45,441 nucleotides of DNA, taken from NCBI GenBank assembly GCA_005878485.1, contig VBMG01000041.1, positions 1-45,441 on the forward strand, in the 5' to 3' direction. The notes below the pieces were generated by a model. It worked only from the letters and a program-made list of their open reading frames with translations. It was not told where the DNA came from and did not search any database. The DNA comes from Methanobacteriota archaeon (GTDB lineage Archaea > Thermoplasmatota > Thermoplasmata > RBG-16-68-12). Positions 1 to 7,312 of this stretch are shown one piece after another. A program made the translations under genes and the position numbers. The stretch's first letter is position 1; each line of letters opens with the position of its first letter.

Positions 1-2
1 CG

Positions 3-152
3 GACGCGATGCAGGGGAAGTCCCTCAAGGCGCGCGTCCTCGAAGTCGTCGGCACGGCGGTCTCGATGGGCGTGACCGTCGAGGGGAAGCCTGCGAAAGA
101 GCTGTCAAAGGAGATTCAGGCGGGCAAGTTCGACCGGCAACTCGCGGCCTGA
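3..152 (+). CDS. rpl11: Ribosomal protein uL11, C-terminal end (partial)
   Basis: The window opens inside this gene; 49 codons and the stop remain. The visible end has the helical C-terminal RNA-binding domain of uL11 with the usual family wording ([13 protein letters not shown], then KEIQAGKFD). uL11 binds the GTPase-associated region of 23S rRNA at the base of the stalk. In most archaea uL11 is followed directly by uL1, uL10 and P1/L12; here a divergent regulator gene separates it from uL1, although the stalk genes resume at 1265 on the same strand. Identity is based on the C-terminal third and on context. Confidence 0.9.
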   Translation, partial: DAMQGKSLKARVLEVVGTAVSMGVTVEGKPAKELSKEIQAGKFDRQLAA

Positions 153-193
153 GTCGTGCACAGGCCGACCGCGCACGGCTTTCGGGTAACACG

Positions 194-1012
194 TCATTGG
201 GCCTTCGGCAGGACCTTCCTTTCCGCCCGTGCTGGACGCGCGAGGTCCAAGAGCATCGCCTCGAGCTGGATCCGGACGAAGTCCATGTCGCCGACCCAAA
301 GTCCCTGGAGCTTGTCCGCCGCGAACTCGCCGTCTCGATAGAACGAGTTCAGGATGAATACTTCCTGGTCGCTTGGAAAGACATAGGTGTGCGCGAGCCG
401 CGTCGTCGAGAGAGGCCGCGCCGGGAAATGAAACTGCACGCGCGTGGTCCGGCCCAGGAGGCCACTCAGCTCCGCCAAGTCCGACCGGTTCGATTCGTTC
501 AGGACGACCCGAACGAGACGGCGCGAACGCCCGAGCGCGTCGAACAGGAGGTGCAGGATCTCCGGCGCGACGGGGAACGGACTCACGCAGAGGATCTGGC
601 CGCTGCTCGAAAGGATCACTTCGCGGAGCTTGCGTCCGATCGACTCCGCGCCTTTGTAGATCCACACATCCGTCTCGGGAGCGCGCCCCTTCGAGGGGGA
701 GCTCTCCCTGAGACCGCCGACGATTTCCGCGGCGGCGACCAGGTCGTCGCCTCTCGTCTGCTGGGCCTCTTCCGCCACGATTCGGGGCGCGCGGGCACGG
801 TATCGATTCGGCCGCTCGCGGGACACTTCGATCCAGCCCTTTGTTTGGAGCGATTGGAGGATGCGATACACCGCGGGATACTGGACGCCGAGGAGCTGAC
901 TCACCTGATGGGCCGTCGACACGCCATTCCGCACCAAGCCCAGATAGGCCCGCCCTTCTTTCCCGGTGAGGCCGAGCGTCTCGAGCGCCCGCCCGATGTC
1001 CTCCTCCCGCAT
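194..1012 (-). CDS. TrmB-family transcriptional regulator
   Basis: A 272-residue protein with an N-terminal winged helix-turn-helix of TrmB type (about residues 8-75: LGLTGKEGRAYLGL, then VSTAHQVSQLLGVQYPAVYR) and a C-terminal PLD-like/TrmB regulatory domain from about residue 110. TrmB proteins are archaeal regulators that sense small molecules, often sugars, and bind near promoters. The ligand cannot be read from the sequence; no cysteine cluster is present, unlike the second TrmB-type protein at 8095. The ATG start at 1012 has a TATA-like stretch (CTTTTGTAG on the minus strand, near 1037) at leaderless distance. A perfect inverted repeat sits just upstream (1054-1074). The gene is inserted between rpl11 and rpl1 in the opposite direction; whether it controls the ribosomal operon is unknown. 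Confidence 0.85.
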   Translation of the reverse strand: MREEDIGRALETLGLTGKEGRAYLGLVRNGVSTAHQVSQLLGVQYPAVYRILQSLQTKGWIEVSRERPNRYRARAPRIVAEEAQQTRGDDLVAAAEIVGGLRESSPSKGRAPETDVWIYKGAESIGRKLREVILSSSGQILCVSPFPVAPEILHLLFDALGRSRRLVRVVLNESNRSDLAELSGLLGRTTRVQFHFPARPLSTTRLAHTYVFPSDQEVFILNSFYRDGEFAADKLQGLWVGDMDFVRIQLEAMLLDLARPARAERKVLPKAQ

Positions 1013-1053
1013 CGGGCCGGCTAGGGAAGCCCGCTACAAAAGCGTTGCGCGCG

Positions 1054-1074
1054 TTATCAGCCAGTCGCTGATAA
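1054..1074. promoter_or_regulatory. Perfect 8-bp inverted repeat, candidate TrmB operator
   Basis: TTATCAGC (1054-1061), five-base spacer, GCTGATAA (1067-1074). It lies immediately upstream of the TATA-like box of the TrmB gene (minus strand, near 1037) and about 110 bases upstream of the uL1 TATA-like box. The position suits autoregulation of the divergent TrmB gene; binding is inferred. Confidence 0.5.
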
Positions 1075-1182
1075 TTTGATTCATGCGTGGCCCGCACCGC
1101 GAAGGAACCGCGATTTGGAGGAAGGCCCTCGTCCGCTGCCCATCGGCCGCGCGATTCGCCGGAGGGCTCGAGTCCCGCAAAG

Positions 1183-1191
1183 CCTTATTAG
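1183..1191 (+). promoter_or_regulatory. TATA-like box of the uL1-uL10-L12 operon
   Basis: CCTTATTAG is the only AT-rich element in a GC-rich stretch between the divergent TrmB gene and uL1. A start site about 26 bases on (near 1213) would give a leader of about 50 nt. It suggests the stalk genes have their own promoter separate from uL11. Confidence 0.5.
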
Positions 1192-1250
1192 GGCCACACT
1201 CTTTCGCCGCCTCCCCCGTGCAGGAGGCTCCGTTGGCCGCGCGCACTGCA

Positions 1251-1255
1251 GGAGG
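1251..1255 (+). promoter_or_regulatory. Ribosome binding site deciding a TTG start for uL1
   Basis: GGAGG lies nine bases before the TTG at 1265. The same nine-base string GCAGGAGGC occurs twice (1220-1228 and 1248-1256); only the second copy has correct spacing to a start codon. No ATG or GTG with better spacing exists in the frame. Confidence 0.6.
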
Positions 1256-1264
1256 CGATTTCCC

Positions 1265-1903
1265 TTGGCGGACAAGCATTCGGTTGAGACGATCAAGAAG
1301 CTCTTGGAGGCCGCGAAGCCCCGGGAGTTCAAGGAGTCCGTCGAGGTCTCGGTGAACCTGCGGGACGTCGACCTGTCCGTGCCGAAGAATCGCGTGGACG
1401 AGGAAGTCGTCCTTCCGAAGGGGCGCGGCAAACCGATTCGCGTTTGCGTGTTCGCCTCCGGGGAACTCGCCTTGAAGGCGCGGGCCGTCGCGGACCTCGT
1501 CATCCAGCCGCAGGAGATCGAGGAATACGCGAGCGACAAGCGGAAGGCGCGGGCCCTTGCGGCCGCGTACGATTTCTTCATCGCCGAGGCGCCGCTGATG
1601 CCCGTGATCGGGAAGCGGCTCGGCGTCGTCCTCGGGCCTCGCGGGAGGATGCCACGGCCGCTGCCACCCACGGCGGACCCGACGAACCTAATCAACTCGA
1701 TGCGCAACACGGTCCGCGTCCGGAGTCGCGACAAGCGGACCTTCCACGCGGCGATTGGAACGCGGGACATGCCTCCCGAGGATCTCGCGGACAACCTCGA
1801 CGCCCTGATTCGACGCGTCGTCGGCAAGCTGGAGCGCGGTCGATTCAACATTCAGTCGGCGTACGTGAAGACGACCATGGGTCCCTCCGTGAGGTACCTC
1901 TGA
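1265..1903 (+). CDS. rpl1: Ribosomal protein uL1
   Basis: 212 residues, the normal archaeal length, when started at the TTG at 1265 behind a good Shine-Dalgarno. It begins LADKHSVETIKKLLEAAK and contains the uL1 hallmark near residue 120 (GKRLGVVLGPRGRMP). uL1 forms the L1 stalk near the E site and binds 23S rRNA; in several archaea it also represses its own operon by binding the mRNA leader. The frame continues open upstream to 1076, but that extension lacks family similarity. The gene is followed after nine bases by uL10. Confidence 0.93.
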   Translation: MADKHSVETIKKLLEAAKPREFKESVEVSVNLRDVDLSVPKNRVDEEVVLPKGRGKPIRVCVFASGELALKARAVADLVIQPQEIEEYASDKRKARALAAAYDFFIAEAPLMPVIGKRLGVVLGPRGRMPRPLPPTADPTNLINSMRNTVRVRSRDKRTFHAAIGTRDMPPEDLADNLDALIRRVVGKLERGRFNIQSAYVKTTMGPSVRYL

Positions 1904-1912
1904 GGTGTAACG

Positions 1913-2794
1913 ATGACCCACGTCGCCCCGTACAAGAAACAGCTCGTCGAGGACCTCGCGGCGCGATGCGCGGCGGCGCGCGTCGTCGGCGTCGCGAACA
2001 TCCACGGGATCCCCGCGCCTCAGTTCCAGGCGATTCGCAAGAAGTTGTCCGGGCGCGCCACGATCACGGTCGCCAAGAACAATCTCTTACGTCTCGCATT
2101 CGAGCAAGCGAGCGCAAAGAAGCCGGAACTCGTCAAGTTGAGCGATACGATCGAAGGGCAGACCGCCGTCGTGACGGCCGACATCAATCCCTTCCGGCTC
2201 TTCAAGGAACTCGAGGCGACGAAATCGCGCGCTCCGGCGCGCGGCGGCGAGGTCGCCCCGGAGGATCTGTGGGTCCGCGCGGGTGAAACGCCCTTCAAGC
2301 CCGGGCCCGTCGTCGGGGAGCTTCAGAAGGCCGGCATCCCCGCGGCGATCGAACGCGGCAAGGTCGTGATTCGTCAGGACAAGCTCTTGGTGAAGACCGG
2401 ACAACGCATCCCGCGAGACGTTGCCCAGCAGCTCGCACGGCTCGAGATCTTCCCGCTCGTCGTGGGGCTCGATCTGCGCGGCGCGTACGAGGCCGGCACC
2501 GTGTTCCGCCGGGAGGCGCTCGCAATCGACGACGCGATCGTTCGGGGCCAAATCGGGCAGGCGGGCCGGCAAGCGTTCGCGCTGGCGCTCGAGATCGCGT
2601 ATGTCACACGAGAGACGATCGGCCCGCTCCTGGCGAAAGCCCACGCCCAGGCTCTGAGCCTCGCGGTCGAATCCGAGTTCCCTACGAAGGAGTCGATCAA
2701 GTTTCTCCTGGCGAAAGCCCAAGCTCAGATGCTCGCCCTCGCGGCCCGCGTACCGAGTACGGCCGGCGAGGGAGATCCACGGAACAGGAGGTGA
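1913..2794 (+). CDS. rpl10: Ribosomal stalk protein uL10 (P0)
   Basis: 293 residues, matching archaeal P0. The N-terminal rRNA-binding domain ([12 protein letters not shown], then [11 protein letters not shown]) is followed by the archaeal insertion domain and helical spine segments that bind P1 dimers; two copies of a motif like [10 protein letters not shown] / [10 protein letters not shown] near residues 243 and 267 fit the repeated L12-binding helices. The protein ends with a short RNRR tail: the acidic GLGALFG tail common to archaeal P0 is missing here but is present on L12. The gene overlaps the ribosome binding site of L12. Confidence 0.93.
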   Translation: MTHVAPYKKQLVEDLAARCAAARVVGVANIHGIPAPQFQAIRKKLSGRATITVAKNNLLRLAFEQASAKKPELVKLSDTIEGQTAVVTADINPFRLFKELEATKSRAPARGGEVAPEDLWVRAGETPFKPGPVVGELQKAGIPAAIERGKVVIRQDKLLVKTGQRIPRDVAQQLARLEIFPLVVGLDLRGAYEAGTVFRREALAIDDAIVRGQIGQAGRQAFALALEIAYVTRETIGPLLAKAHAQALSLAVESEFPTKESIKFLLAKAQAQMLALAARVPSTAGEGDPRNRR

Positions 2795-2799
2795 CACGA

Positions 2800-3108
2800 A
2801 TGGAATATGTGTACGGCGCGCTGGTCCTGCACGCGGCCGGCAAGCCGGTGAACGAGGAGAACCTGAAGAAGGTCCTCACCGCCGCCGGCGTGAAGGTCGA
2901 CGAAACCCGCGTGAAGGCGCTGACCGCCGCGCTGGAAGGCGTGAACATCGACGAGGCCCTCAAGGCCGCCGTCGCGGTGCCCGCCGCGGCTCCCACGGCC
3001 GCGCCGGCCCCGGAGAAGAAGGAAGAGAAGAAAAAGGAAGAGAAGAAGGAAGAAGAGAAAGTCTCCGAGGAAGAGGCCGCCGCGGGACTGGGCGCGCTCT
3101 TCGGGTAA
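2800..3108 (+). CDS. rpl12: Ribosomal protein P1 (archaeal L12)
   Basis: 102 residues beginning [15 protein letters not shown], the classic archaeal P1 start, with the N-terminal dimerisation/P0-binding domain, an alanine/proline hinge, a highly charged lysine-glutamate stretch, and the terminal [12 protein letters not shown] that recruits translation GTPases. The ATG at 2800 was chosen over the in-frame GTG at 2791 because GGAGGTGA lies just before it. Last gene of the stalk operon, followed by a T-run. Confidence 0.95.
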   Translation: MEYVYGALVLHAAGKPVNEENLKKVLTAAGVKVDETRVKALTAALEGVNIDEALKAAVAVPAAAPTAAPAPEKKEEKKKEEKKEEEKVSEEEAAAGLGALFG

Positions 3109-3131
3109 GTCCGAAGGACCGCCCTCTCCCG

Positions 3132-3136
3132 TTTTT
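3132..3136 (+). terminator. T-run terminator after the stalk operon
   Basis: Five consecutive T, 23 bases after the L12 stop, in an otherwise GC-rich stretch; archaeal termination commonly uses short T-runs. A small 4-bp hairpin (GTCC-GAA-GGAC, 3109-3119) precedes it. A second run of seven T lies at 3285-3291 and may be a back-up. Confidence 0.45.
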
Positions 3137-3315
3137 CCTTCGCCGCGGAAGGTTAGCGAGAGCGCCTTTGGCCTCCCGCGGCACGGTCAGCGCGGGAGAC
3201 GTCCCGGCAATACCGTACGCCAAGGTGAGCGAGGTCCGGATCGGTTTCGATGAACCCCGGGCAGCGGTCCCGTCAATCTTCCCCTTTTTTTCGCAGGGCC
3301 GTGCACGCCTGGCGA

Positions 3316-3636
3316 TCAAGCCGGGCTCTTTTTCGCGGCGTCTTGGGCGCGCTTGCTCCGCTCCTTCGCTGTGAAGCCGGTCGCCTTTTCGAGGAATGCG
3401 TTGAACGCCTTGATTGTGTCCGTCGCCACGCTGTCCGAGACGCCGCTCTTCATCGTTATGTCGACGAAAAGTTTCTTTCCGTCGGTCCAGGCAATCATTC
3501 TCTCGACGGCTCCATACGACACGGTGACCTTCGAGCCGTCGACTCCCGCGTCCCCAAACATCTCTGCGGCGATTCGGCGCAAGCCTTCTCCTTCGAGGAC
3601 CTTTCCCGCACCCCGTTTCAGTTCGTAATCGCGCAT
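3316..3636 (-). CDS. Small conserved-looking protein, unassigned (possibly DUF5611-like)
   Basis: 106 residues: MRDYELKRGAGKVLEGEG at the start, a mixed alpha/beta core with VTVSYGAVERMIAWTDGKKLFVDI, and a lysine-rich tail. No catalytic motif, cysteine pair, signal peptide or membrane helix. The opening and layout recall a short archaeal family of unknown function (DUF5611), from memory and not verified. It is co-oriented with the RaSEA gene upstream (39-base gap), so the two may be co-transcribed. Function unknown; coding status is supported by the balanced composition of the protein. Confidence 0.6.
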   Translation of the reverse strand: MRDYELKRGAGKVLEGEGLRRIAAEMFGDAGVDGSKVTVSYGAVERMIAWTDGKKLFVDITMKSGVSDSVATDTIKAFNAFLEKATGFTAKERSKRAQDAAKKSPA

Positions 3637-3675
3637 CCGGATCCGGCCCCCCGAACTTCGGGATTCGTAAGAAGG

Positions 3676-4692
3676 TTACGTTTCCAGAATCGCGAGCGGG
3701 TCGGAAGGGCCGAGCATGAACCCCTGGGCTTCCCGGTACGCGCTCCAAACGGCCTTGCAGTCGCACCTGAGGTCCTCGAAATCCTTTCGCAGCCCGAGGG
3801 AAAACTCTTCGATCGCGTTCACGACCGCTCGGTCGCACTTGCCGCAGTTGTGGGCCCCGCGGACCATGCCGCCTGCGGTGGGGTGGCTCTTCACGTGGGC
3901 CTTCAGATCGTGCGTGCGTTCGAGGACCTCGACGACGGACCAAAGCCAGGGTGGCCGGTATTCGCCGCGGCGAAAGAGGCGGTCCACAAGCGTGTGGCTT
4001 TGCACGTTCACCGGGTTGAAGGAGATCGTGTCGCTGTACGGATCCGCATCGTGGCCGGACTGGACCGCGTCCTCGATGGACTCGCGCTCCGTGAGAAAGG
4101 GCGGCTTGACCAGGAGGTACGTCTTGACGCTCGCGCCGGCCTCATGGCAGAGGGCGGCGGCTTTCGCGTGCTCCGGGAGGCCCCACACTTTGTTTACGGC
4201 GTACCGCAGGACGCGTTCGCTCGTCGATTCGAGCCCGAATGCGACCTCGAGCTGATCGGCAAGTTGCACGGCCCGTTCGAGCTGATCCACCCGCAGCAGG
4301 TGGCTCAAGGTTTCGACGATCACCTTGTCACATCGGTCCCCGAGCTCCCGGAGGATCCGTTCGCGAATCTCCGGCGGCACTTCGTGGTCGTCGAAGAAGT
4401 TCCCCGAGGTGTATACCTTCACGAGCGGCTGTCCCGAATGCTTTCTCAGGACGACGTCGAGCTGGTGCCCGATGTCGGCGGGGGCGACTTCCTGGGCCAC
4501 ATCGTTCACGTACCCGCACATGGAGCAGCCGCTGGCCCGGGCCCAGTAGCAACCGCGGGTGCGGAAGATGATCACCCACGCGTCGACGACCTTGCCGTGG
4601 AGGAGGTCTTTCTCCGTCCAGGTGGAGATGTATTCCCGCGGATCGAACTCCCGCGGGCGCCGCTCGTCTTTCACGACTTCCTGGAGTCGCAT
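3676..4692 (-). CDS. raSEA: Archaeosine synthase radical SAM subunit (RaSEA)
   Basis: 338 residues. Near residue 50 is the iron-sulfur motif CYWARASGCSMCGY (C-x7-C-x2-C), typical of the RaSEA/Elp3-like radical SAM group, followed by YTSGNFFDDHEVP and ETLSHLL in the SAM-binding barrel. RaSEA works with ArcS to convert lysyl-preQ0 at G15 of tRNA into archaeosine. Near residue 270 are further Cys/His residues (GAHNCGKCD, then LRCDCKA) that may bind a metal in the tRNA-recognition region. The ATG at 4692 was chosen because the family starts shortly before REYISTWTEKD; the frame is open further upstream but without similarity and over the next gene. The ArcS partner is not in this window. Confidence 0.85.
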   Translation of the reverse strand: MRLQEVVKDERRPREFDPREYISTWTEKDLLHGKVVDAWVIIFRTRGCYWARASGCSMCGYVNDVAQEVAPADIGHQLDVVLRKHSGQPLVKVYTSGNFFDDHEVPPEIRERILRELGDRCDKVIVETLSHLLRVDQLERAVQLADQLEVAFGLESTSERVLRYAVNKVWGLPEHAKAAALCHEAGASVKTYLLVKPPFLTERESIEDAVQSGHDADPYSDTISFNPVNVQSHTLVDRLFRRGEYRPPWLWSVVEVLERTHDLKAHVKSHPTAGGMVRGAHNCGKCDRAVVNAIEEFSLGLRKDFEDLRCDCKAVWSAYREAQGFMLGPSDPLAILET

Positions 4693-4735
4693 GGCCCGGC
4701 GTCGAACGGGCCGATGCGGAAAAACCTTTGCCGGT

Positions 4736-6130
4736 TTATCGGCGGTCGCGGACCGCGGACAGGCCCATGATCGCCCCGACCGCGACGAGGACGAAAGCAA
4801 AGAAGCGAAGGCCGAACGCGAGATTTGGTGCGACGGCAATCCCGGTTTGATACGACAACACGCTGGGCAGGTCCACGAGGACCTCGTACAGGACGAAGAG
4901 CATCACGCCGAACCCCACGAGACTAATCCCGCTTCCGGGACTTCGGTGCCGGTGGACGACCGTTGCGGTCGAGAGCGTGGCGACTTGCGCCGCCGGCCGT
5001 GCGACGACGGCGGAGACGCTCTCCGCTTCCGCCTCCGGCTTCGGGAGGTCCGCCGGTGCATATCGTCGGCAGGCGTCGCACCACCAACGTTCGTACTGCG
5101 CGATCCACCGGAGCGCCGAACCGCAGTTCGGGCACGCGAATTTCGACGTGCTCACCGGAGCATACGCGCGACAGTGGTAGCAATACCAACGTCGATACAA
5201 GGCGATGTAAGTGAGTTCGCGGCCGCAGGTCGGGCATGGATGTATCGTGCGCGCCTGCTGGTAGACAGAAGCCGACGCGACCGAAGGCTGCATTTCCGAA
5301 GGCGTAACGGCTGACGCCGCGGAGAAGGCCTCGACGACGGCCTGCGTGGGCTCGTCCGTTTCGACGACGGCCGAAGCTACCGCGACAGCCGGAGAGGGCA
5401 CCTCCGTCGCGGCCTCCTCCTCCGGGCTCTCCTCCGCCACAACCCGGTCGTCGGGGACCTCCGCGGTGGCGGCCTCCGTTTCGCTCTCTTTGGCGGGCAT
5501 CTCTTCCATGGGAGGCGGTCCCTGCTGTGCCGACACCTCCTCCTCTGGGATTTCTTTCGGCTGGGCCTCGGCCTCGAGTGTATCGAGGTAGCTCAACAGT
5601 CGCTCTCGGAGTTGCTCTTTCGTTCCCGTCGGATCGAGATTGTAGTCTTTGCACAGATCGAGGAGAGTGGTTTTCTTCGCTTGGAAGATTTTGACACGGT
5701 TCAGCGGTTGTGTCGGTCGCTTTGGGGCCGGCTCGTCGGGCGGGATTTCTTCCTCGGCCAGCGGTGCGTGCTCCTGCACAGGTTCCTCGGGCGGTTCGAC
5801 GACCCTCGCCGCGGGCTTCTCGACTTTCGGCGGTTCCGTGAGGAGGACCGTGGGCGCCGTGGAGGCCTCCTGCGTCGGAGGATTGGAGACCGCGTCGTAG
5901 ATCGATTTCAGGTCTGCCTCTTCGGCCGGGAACTTGCTCTCGCGGTAGCAGTAGTAACGATTGTACTCGGTGACGTACGAGAGGATGCCGCCACACGACG
6001 GACAAATTTTCGCCCCTTCGTCGCCGAACCCCTGGGGCGCGTACTGGCCGCACGCATAGCAATAGTGTCGGCGATACTGCTCGAGCAAAGCGAGTTCGCT
6101 ACCGCAGTTGGGACAAGGAAGGCCCGTCAC
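4736..6130 (-). CDS. Membrane protein with zinc ribbons and SAP-like domain
   Basis: 464 residues from the GTG at 6130. Order: zinc ribbon (C6, C9, C24, C27), a second ribbon with only three cysteines (C43, C46, C61), a SAP-like helix-extended-helix near 153-182 (KKTTLLDLCKDYNLDPTGTK), a long proline/glutamate-rich linker, two intact ribbons (C299/302/317/320 and C333/336/351/354), then two membrane helices (about 402-427 and 437-458). SAP helices usually bind DNA or RNA, so this may be a membrane-tethered nucleic-acid or protein scaffold; the function is not known. The ribbon spacers share LxxYxRxYCYxC, pointing to internal duplication. GTG was preferred because a TATA-like box lies about 30 bases upstream; an ATG at 6199 would add 23 residues and cover it. 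Confidence 0.75.
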   Translation of the reverse strand: MTGLPCPNCGSELALLEQYRRHYCYACGQYAPQGFGDEGAKICPSCGGILSYVTEYNRYYCYRESKFPAEEADLKSIYDAVSNPPTQEASTAPTVLLTEPPKVEKPAARVVEPPEEPVQEHAPLAEEEIPPDEPAPKRPTQPLNRVKIFQAKKTTLLDLCKDYNLDPTGTKEQLRERLLSYLDTLEAEAQPKEIPEEEVSAQQGPPPMEEMPAKESETEAATAEVPDDRVVAEESPEEEAATEVPSPAVAVASAVVETDEPTQAVVEAFSAASAVTPSEMQPSVASASVYQQARTIHPCPTCGRELTYIALYRRWYCYHCRAYAPVSTSKFACPNCGSALRWIAQYERWWCDACRRYAPADLPKPEAEAESVSAVVARPAAQVATLSTATVVHRHRSPGSGISLVGFGVMLFVLYEVLVDLPSVLSYQTGIAVAPNLAFGLRFFAFVLVAVGAIMGLSAVRDRR

Positions 6131-6156
6131 GCAACGCCGCGGAGGCCGGGTGCCGC

Positions 6157-6166
6157 GAATAAAAGC
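6157..6166 (-). promoter_or_regulatory. TATA-like box of the zinc-ribbon/SAP membrane protein gene
   Basis: GCTTTTATTC on the minus strand, about 30 bases before the GTG at 6130; consistent with a leaderless or nearly leaderless transcript. Confidence 0.45.
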
Positions 6167-6227
6167 TCTTTCATGATTTCCAAAAATGAGATTCTTCACG
6201 ACTTGTATCGCAGGTTCTCGCGGAAAC

Positions 6228-6235
6228 CCTTTTAC
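6228..6235 (+). promoter_or_regulatory. TATA-like box of tRNA-Thr
   Basis: CCTTTTAC lies about 28 bases before the mature 5' end of tRNA-Thr, the expected distance for an archaeal tRNA promoter. Confidence 0.55.
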
Positions 6236-6259
6236 CGAAAGCCTCCATGGGCTCGCTGC

Positions 6260-6332
6260 GCCACCCTAGCTCAGCCGGTAGAGCAGCCGCCTTGTAAGCG
6301 GCAGGTCGGGAGTTCGATTCTCCCGGGTGGCT
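6260..6332 (+). tRNA. tRNA-Thr (anticodon UGU)
   Basis: Complete 73-nt cloverleaf without intron: acceptor GCCACCC/GGGTGGC, D stem GCTC/GAGC, anticodon stem GCCGC/GCGGC with loop CTTGTAA (anticodon TGT), T stem GGGAG/CTCCC with loop TTCGATT, discriminator T. CCA is not encoded. An RNase H-like gene on the other strand ends 20 bases downstream. Confidence 0.97.
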
Positions 6333-6351
6333 TCGACTCGGAGCCGTTGCG

Positions 6352-6777
6352 CTATTCCAGAAGGAACCCAGCCGGGTTCCGCTCTCGGGGCACCTCTCGG
6401 AACTCGACCTCAAGCCCTGCGGCAATACGGGACGCCTCGTCGCGAAGGCCGCGAAGATGCGCCGCCTTCACACGGTACTCTCCGCGCATCTGCCGAATCA
6501 CGAGCTCGGAGTCGCCGCAGATCAGATACGAGCCCCGCTCACCGTGTGTCCGATCGAGATCACTCAGGTACTGGAGCAGGTAAATCAGACCGAAGTACTC
6601 GGCGATGTTGTTGCTCCGAATGGGGCCGTCCGCGGTTGACAAGTCCGGCACCTGACGGACGATTTTCGTATCGCCCACGACGAACGCAGCCCGCATCGGT
6701 CTGCTCCCTCCGAACTGGTTGCCGGGGCAGGAACCATCGAAGTAGCAGACGATCCGAGAGTCGTTTCCCCGGGACAT
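6352..6777 (-). CDS. RNase HI-like protein with altered C-terminus
   Basis: 141 residues from the ATG at 6777. The RNase H fold is clear: YFDGSCPGN (first catalytic Asp), NNIAEYFGLIYLL (Glu), CGDSELVIRQMRGEY (Asp) and VPRERNPAG. RNase HI cleaves RNA in RNA:DNA hybrids using a D-E-D-D set. Here the last segment, normally of the form RExNxxADxLA, reads RERNPAGFLLE and stops: the fourth acidic residue is replaced by glycine and the final helix is missing. Activity may be reduced or changed. Its 3' end lies 20 bases from tRNA-Thr on the opposite strand. Upstream GTG codons at 6783 and 6807 are possible alternative starts. Confidence 0.75.
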   Translation of the reverse strand: MSRGNDSRIVCYFDGSCPGNQFGGSRPMRAAFVVGDTKIVRQVPDLSTADGPIRSNNIAEYFGLIYLLQYLSDLDRTHGERGSYLICGDSELVIRQMRGEYRVKAAHLRGLRDEASRIAAGLEVEFREVPRERNPAGFLLE

Positions 6778-6927
6778 TGCCACGCCGGTACAGCGCTCCC
6801 CGGACACTTGAGCGTTGTTCGCACGCCGGCTCGGTTTCGTGCGCCGCCTCAGTCCGTCCCGCGATAATCGGTCAAAAAACGTTACGTACTCTCGGTGCTC
6901 CTCCACCGCAGCCGAAGGGGCCGACAA

Positions 6928-7173
6928 ATGCGATTCCCACGGAGAGGGCCAAGGGCAGTCGTTTCGACTCCTCTTCCCGCGGCGGATCCGCTCCGGATCC
7001 TCTCGGAGTACGTCCTCCACATGTCGATCACGTGCCTCGGAGAGCATGACGTCACTCCGCTCTACGAGGAATACATTCAGGACGCGAGGTTGGGAGATGC
7101 GGAGCGGGCGGAGCTTACCGCGGTGTATCGGACCCTCTTGCCGCGAACAGCCGTAGCCGCTGCGGCCCCCTGA
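6928..7173 (+). CDS. Hypothetical small helical protein
   Basis: 81 residues. After a basic, proline-rich start, the second part looks like real helical protein (LRILSEYVLHMSITCLGEH, then DARLGDAERAELTAVYRTLL). No recognised domain. It fills the gap between the RNase H-like gene and the arsenic cluster. No strong ribosome binding site or TATA box was found, and the actual start may be further inside. Kept because no competing better frame exists in this stretch and the composition is protein-like. Confidence 0.4.
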   Translation: MRFPRRGPRAVVSTPLPAADPLRILSEYVLHMSITCLGEHDVTPLYEEYIQDARLGDAERAELTAVYRTLLPRTAVAAAAP

Positions 7174-7194
7174 CCGAGAGCCCCTACGAAACGC

Positions 7195-7308
7195 CTACCG
7201 GCGTTTGCATTCGGATCGACAGCAATCTGCGCAGCAGGCGGATTCACACCGGCACCCGTGCTGCTCGCGTTCTTCCCCAAGCGCCTGTGCGAGGCTGAGC
7301 GTGATCAC
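7195..7308 (-). CDS. Cysteine-rich mini-protein behind arsM (metallothionein-like)
   Basis: 37 residues from a GTG at 7308 to a TAG at 7195-7197. The second half reads CRCESACCADCCRSEC: seven cysteines in 16 positions, as in CxC and CC metal-clamp motifs of metallothioneins. The Shine-Dalgarno GGAGGTGA overlaps the arsM stop codon, and only four bases separate that stop from the GTG, so translation is probably coupled to arsM. It is too short for most gene finders. A role in binding arsenite or another soft metal beside the arsenite methyltransferase is an inference from composition and context; no family was recognised. Confidence 0.65.
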   Translation of the reverse strand: MITLSLAQALGEEREQHGCRCESACCADCCRSECKRR

Positions 7309-7312
7309 GAGT

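Noticed and set aside
1209-1256. Possible alternative hairpins in the uL1 leader: GCCTCC (1209-1214) can pair with either GCAGGAGGC copy
   Set aside because: From the TATA-like box at 1183-1191 transcription should start near 1213, so the GCCTCC arm would be mostly outside the RNA. Not called a regulatory switch without a mapped start site.
3137-3284. Possible small RNA between L12 and the DUF5611-like gene
   Set aside because: Two T-runs bound the stretch, but no promoter, box C/D pair or stable fold could be supported by eye.
3250-4770. A 506-codon plus-strand frame opposite RaSEA
   Set aside because: The opposite strand carries clear radical SAM motifs; the plus-strand product shows no domain and is a codon-bias shadow.
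7077-7280. A 67-codon minus-strand frame overlapping the Cys-rich peptide
   Set aside because: No ribosome binding site and Ala/Gly-rich shadow composition; the overlapping frame at 7195-7308 has a ribosome binding site coupled to the arsM stop.
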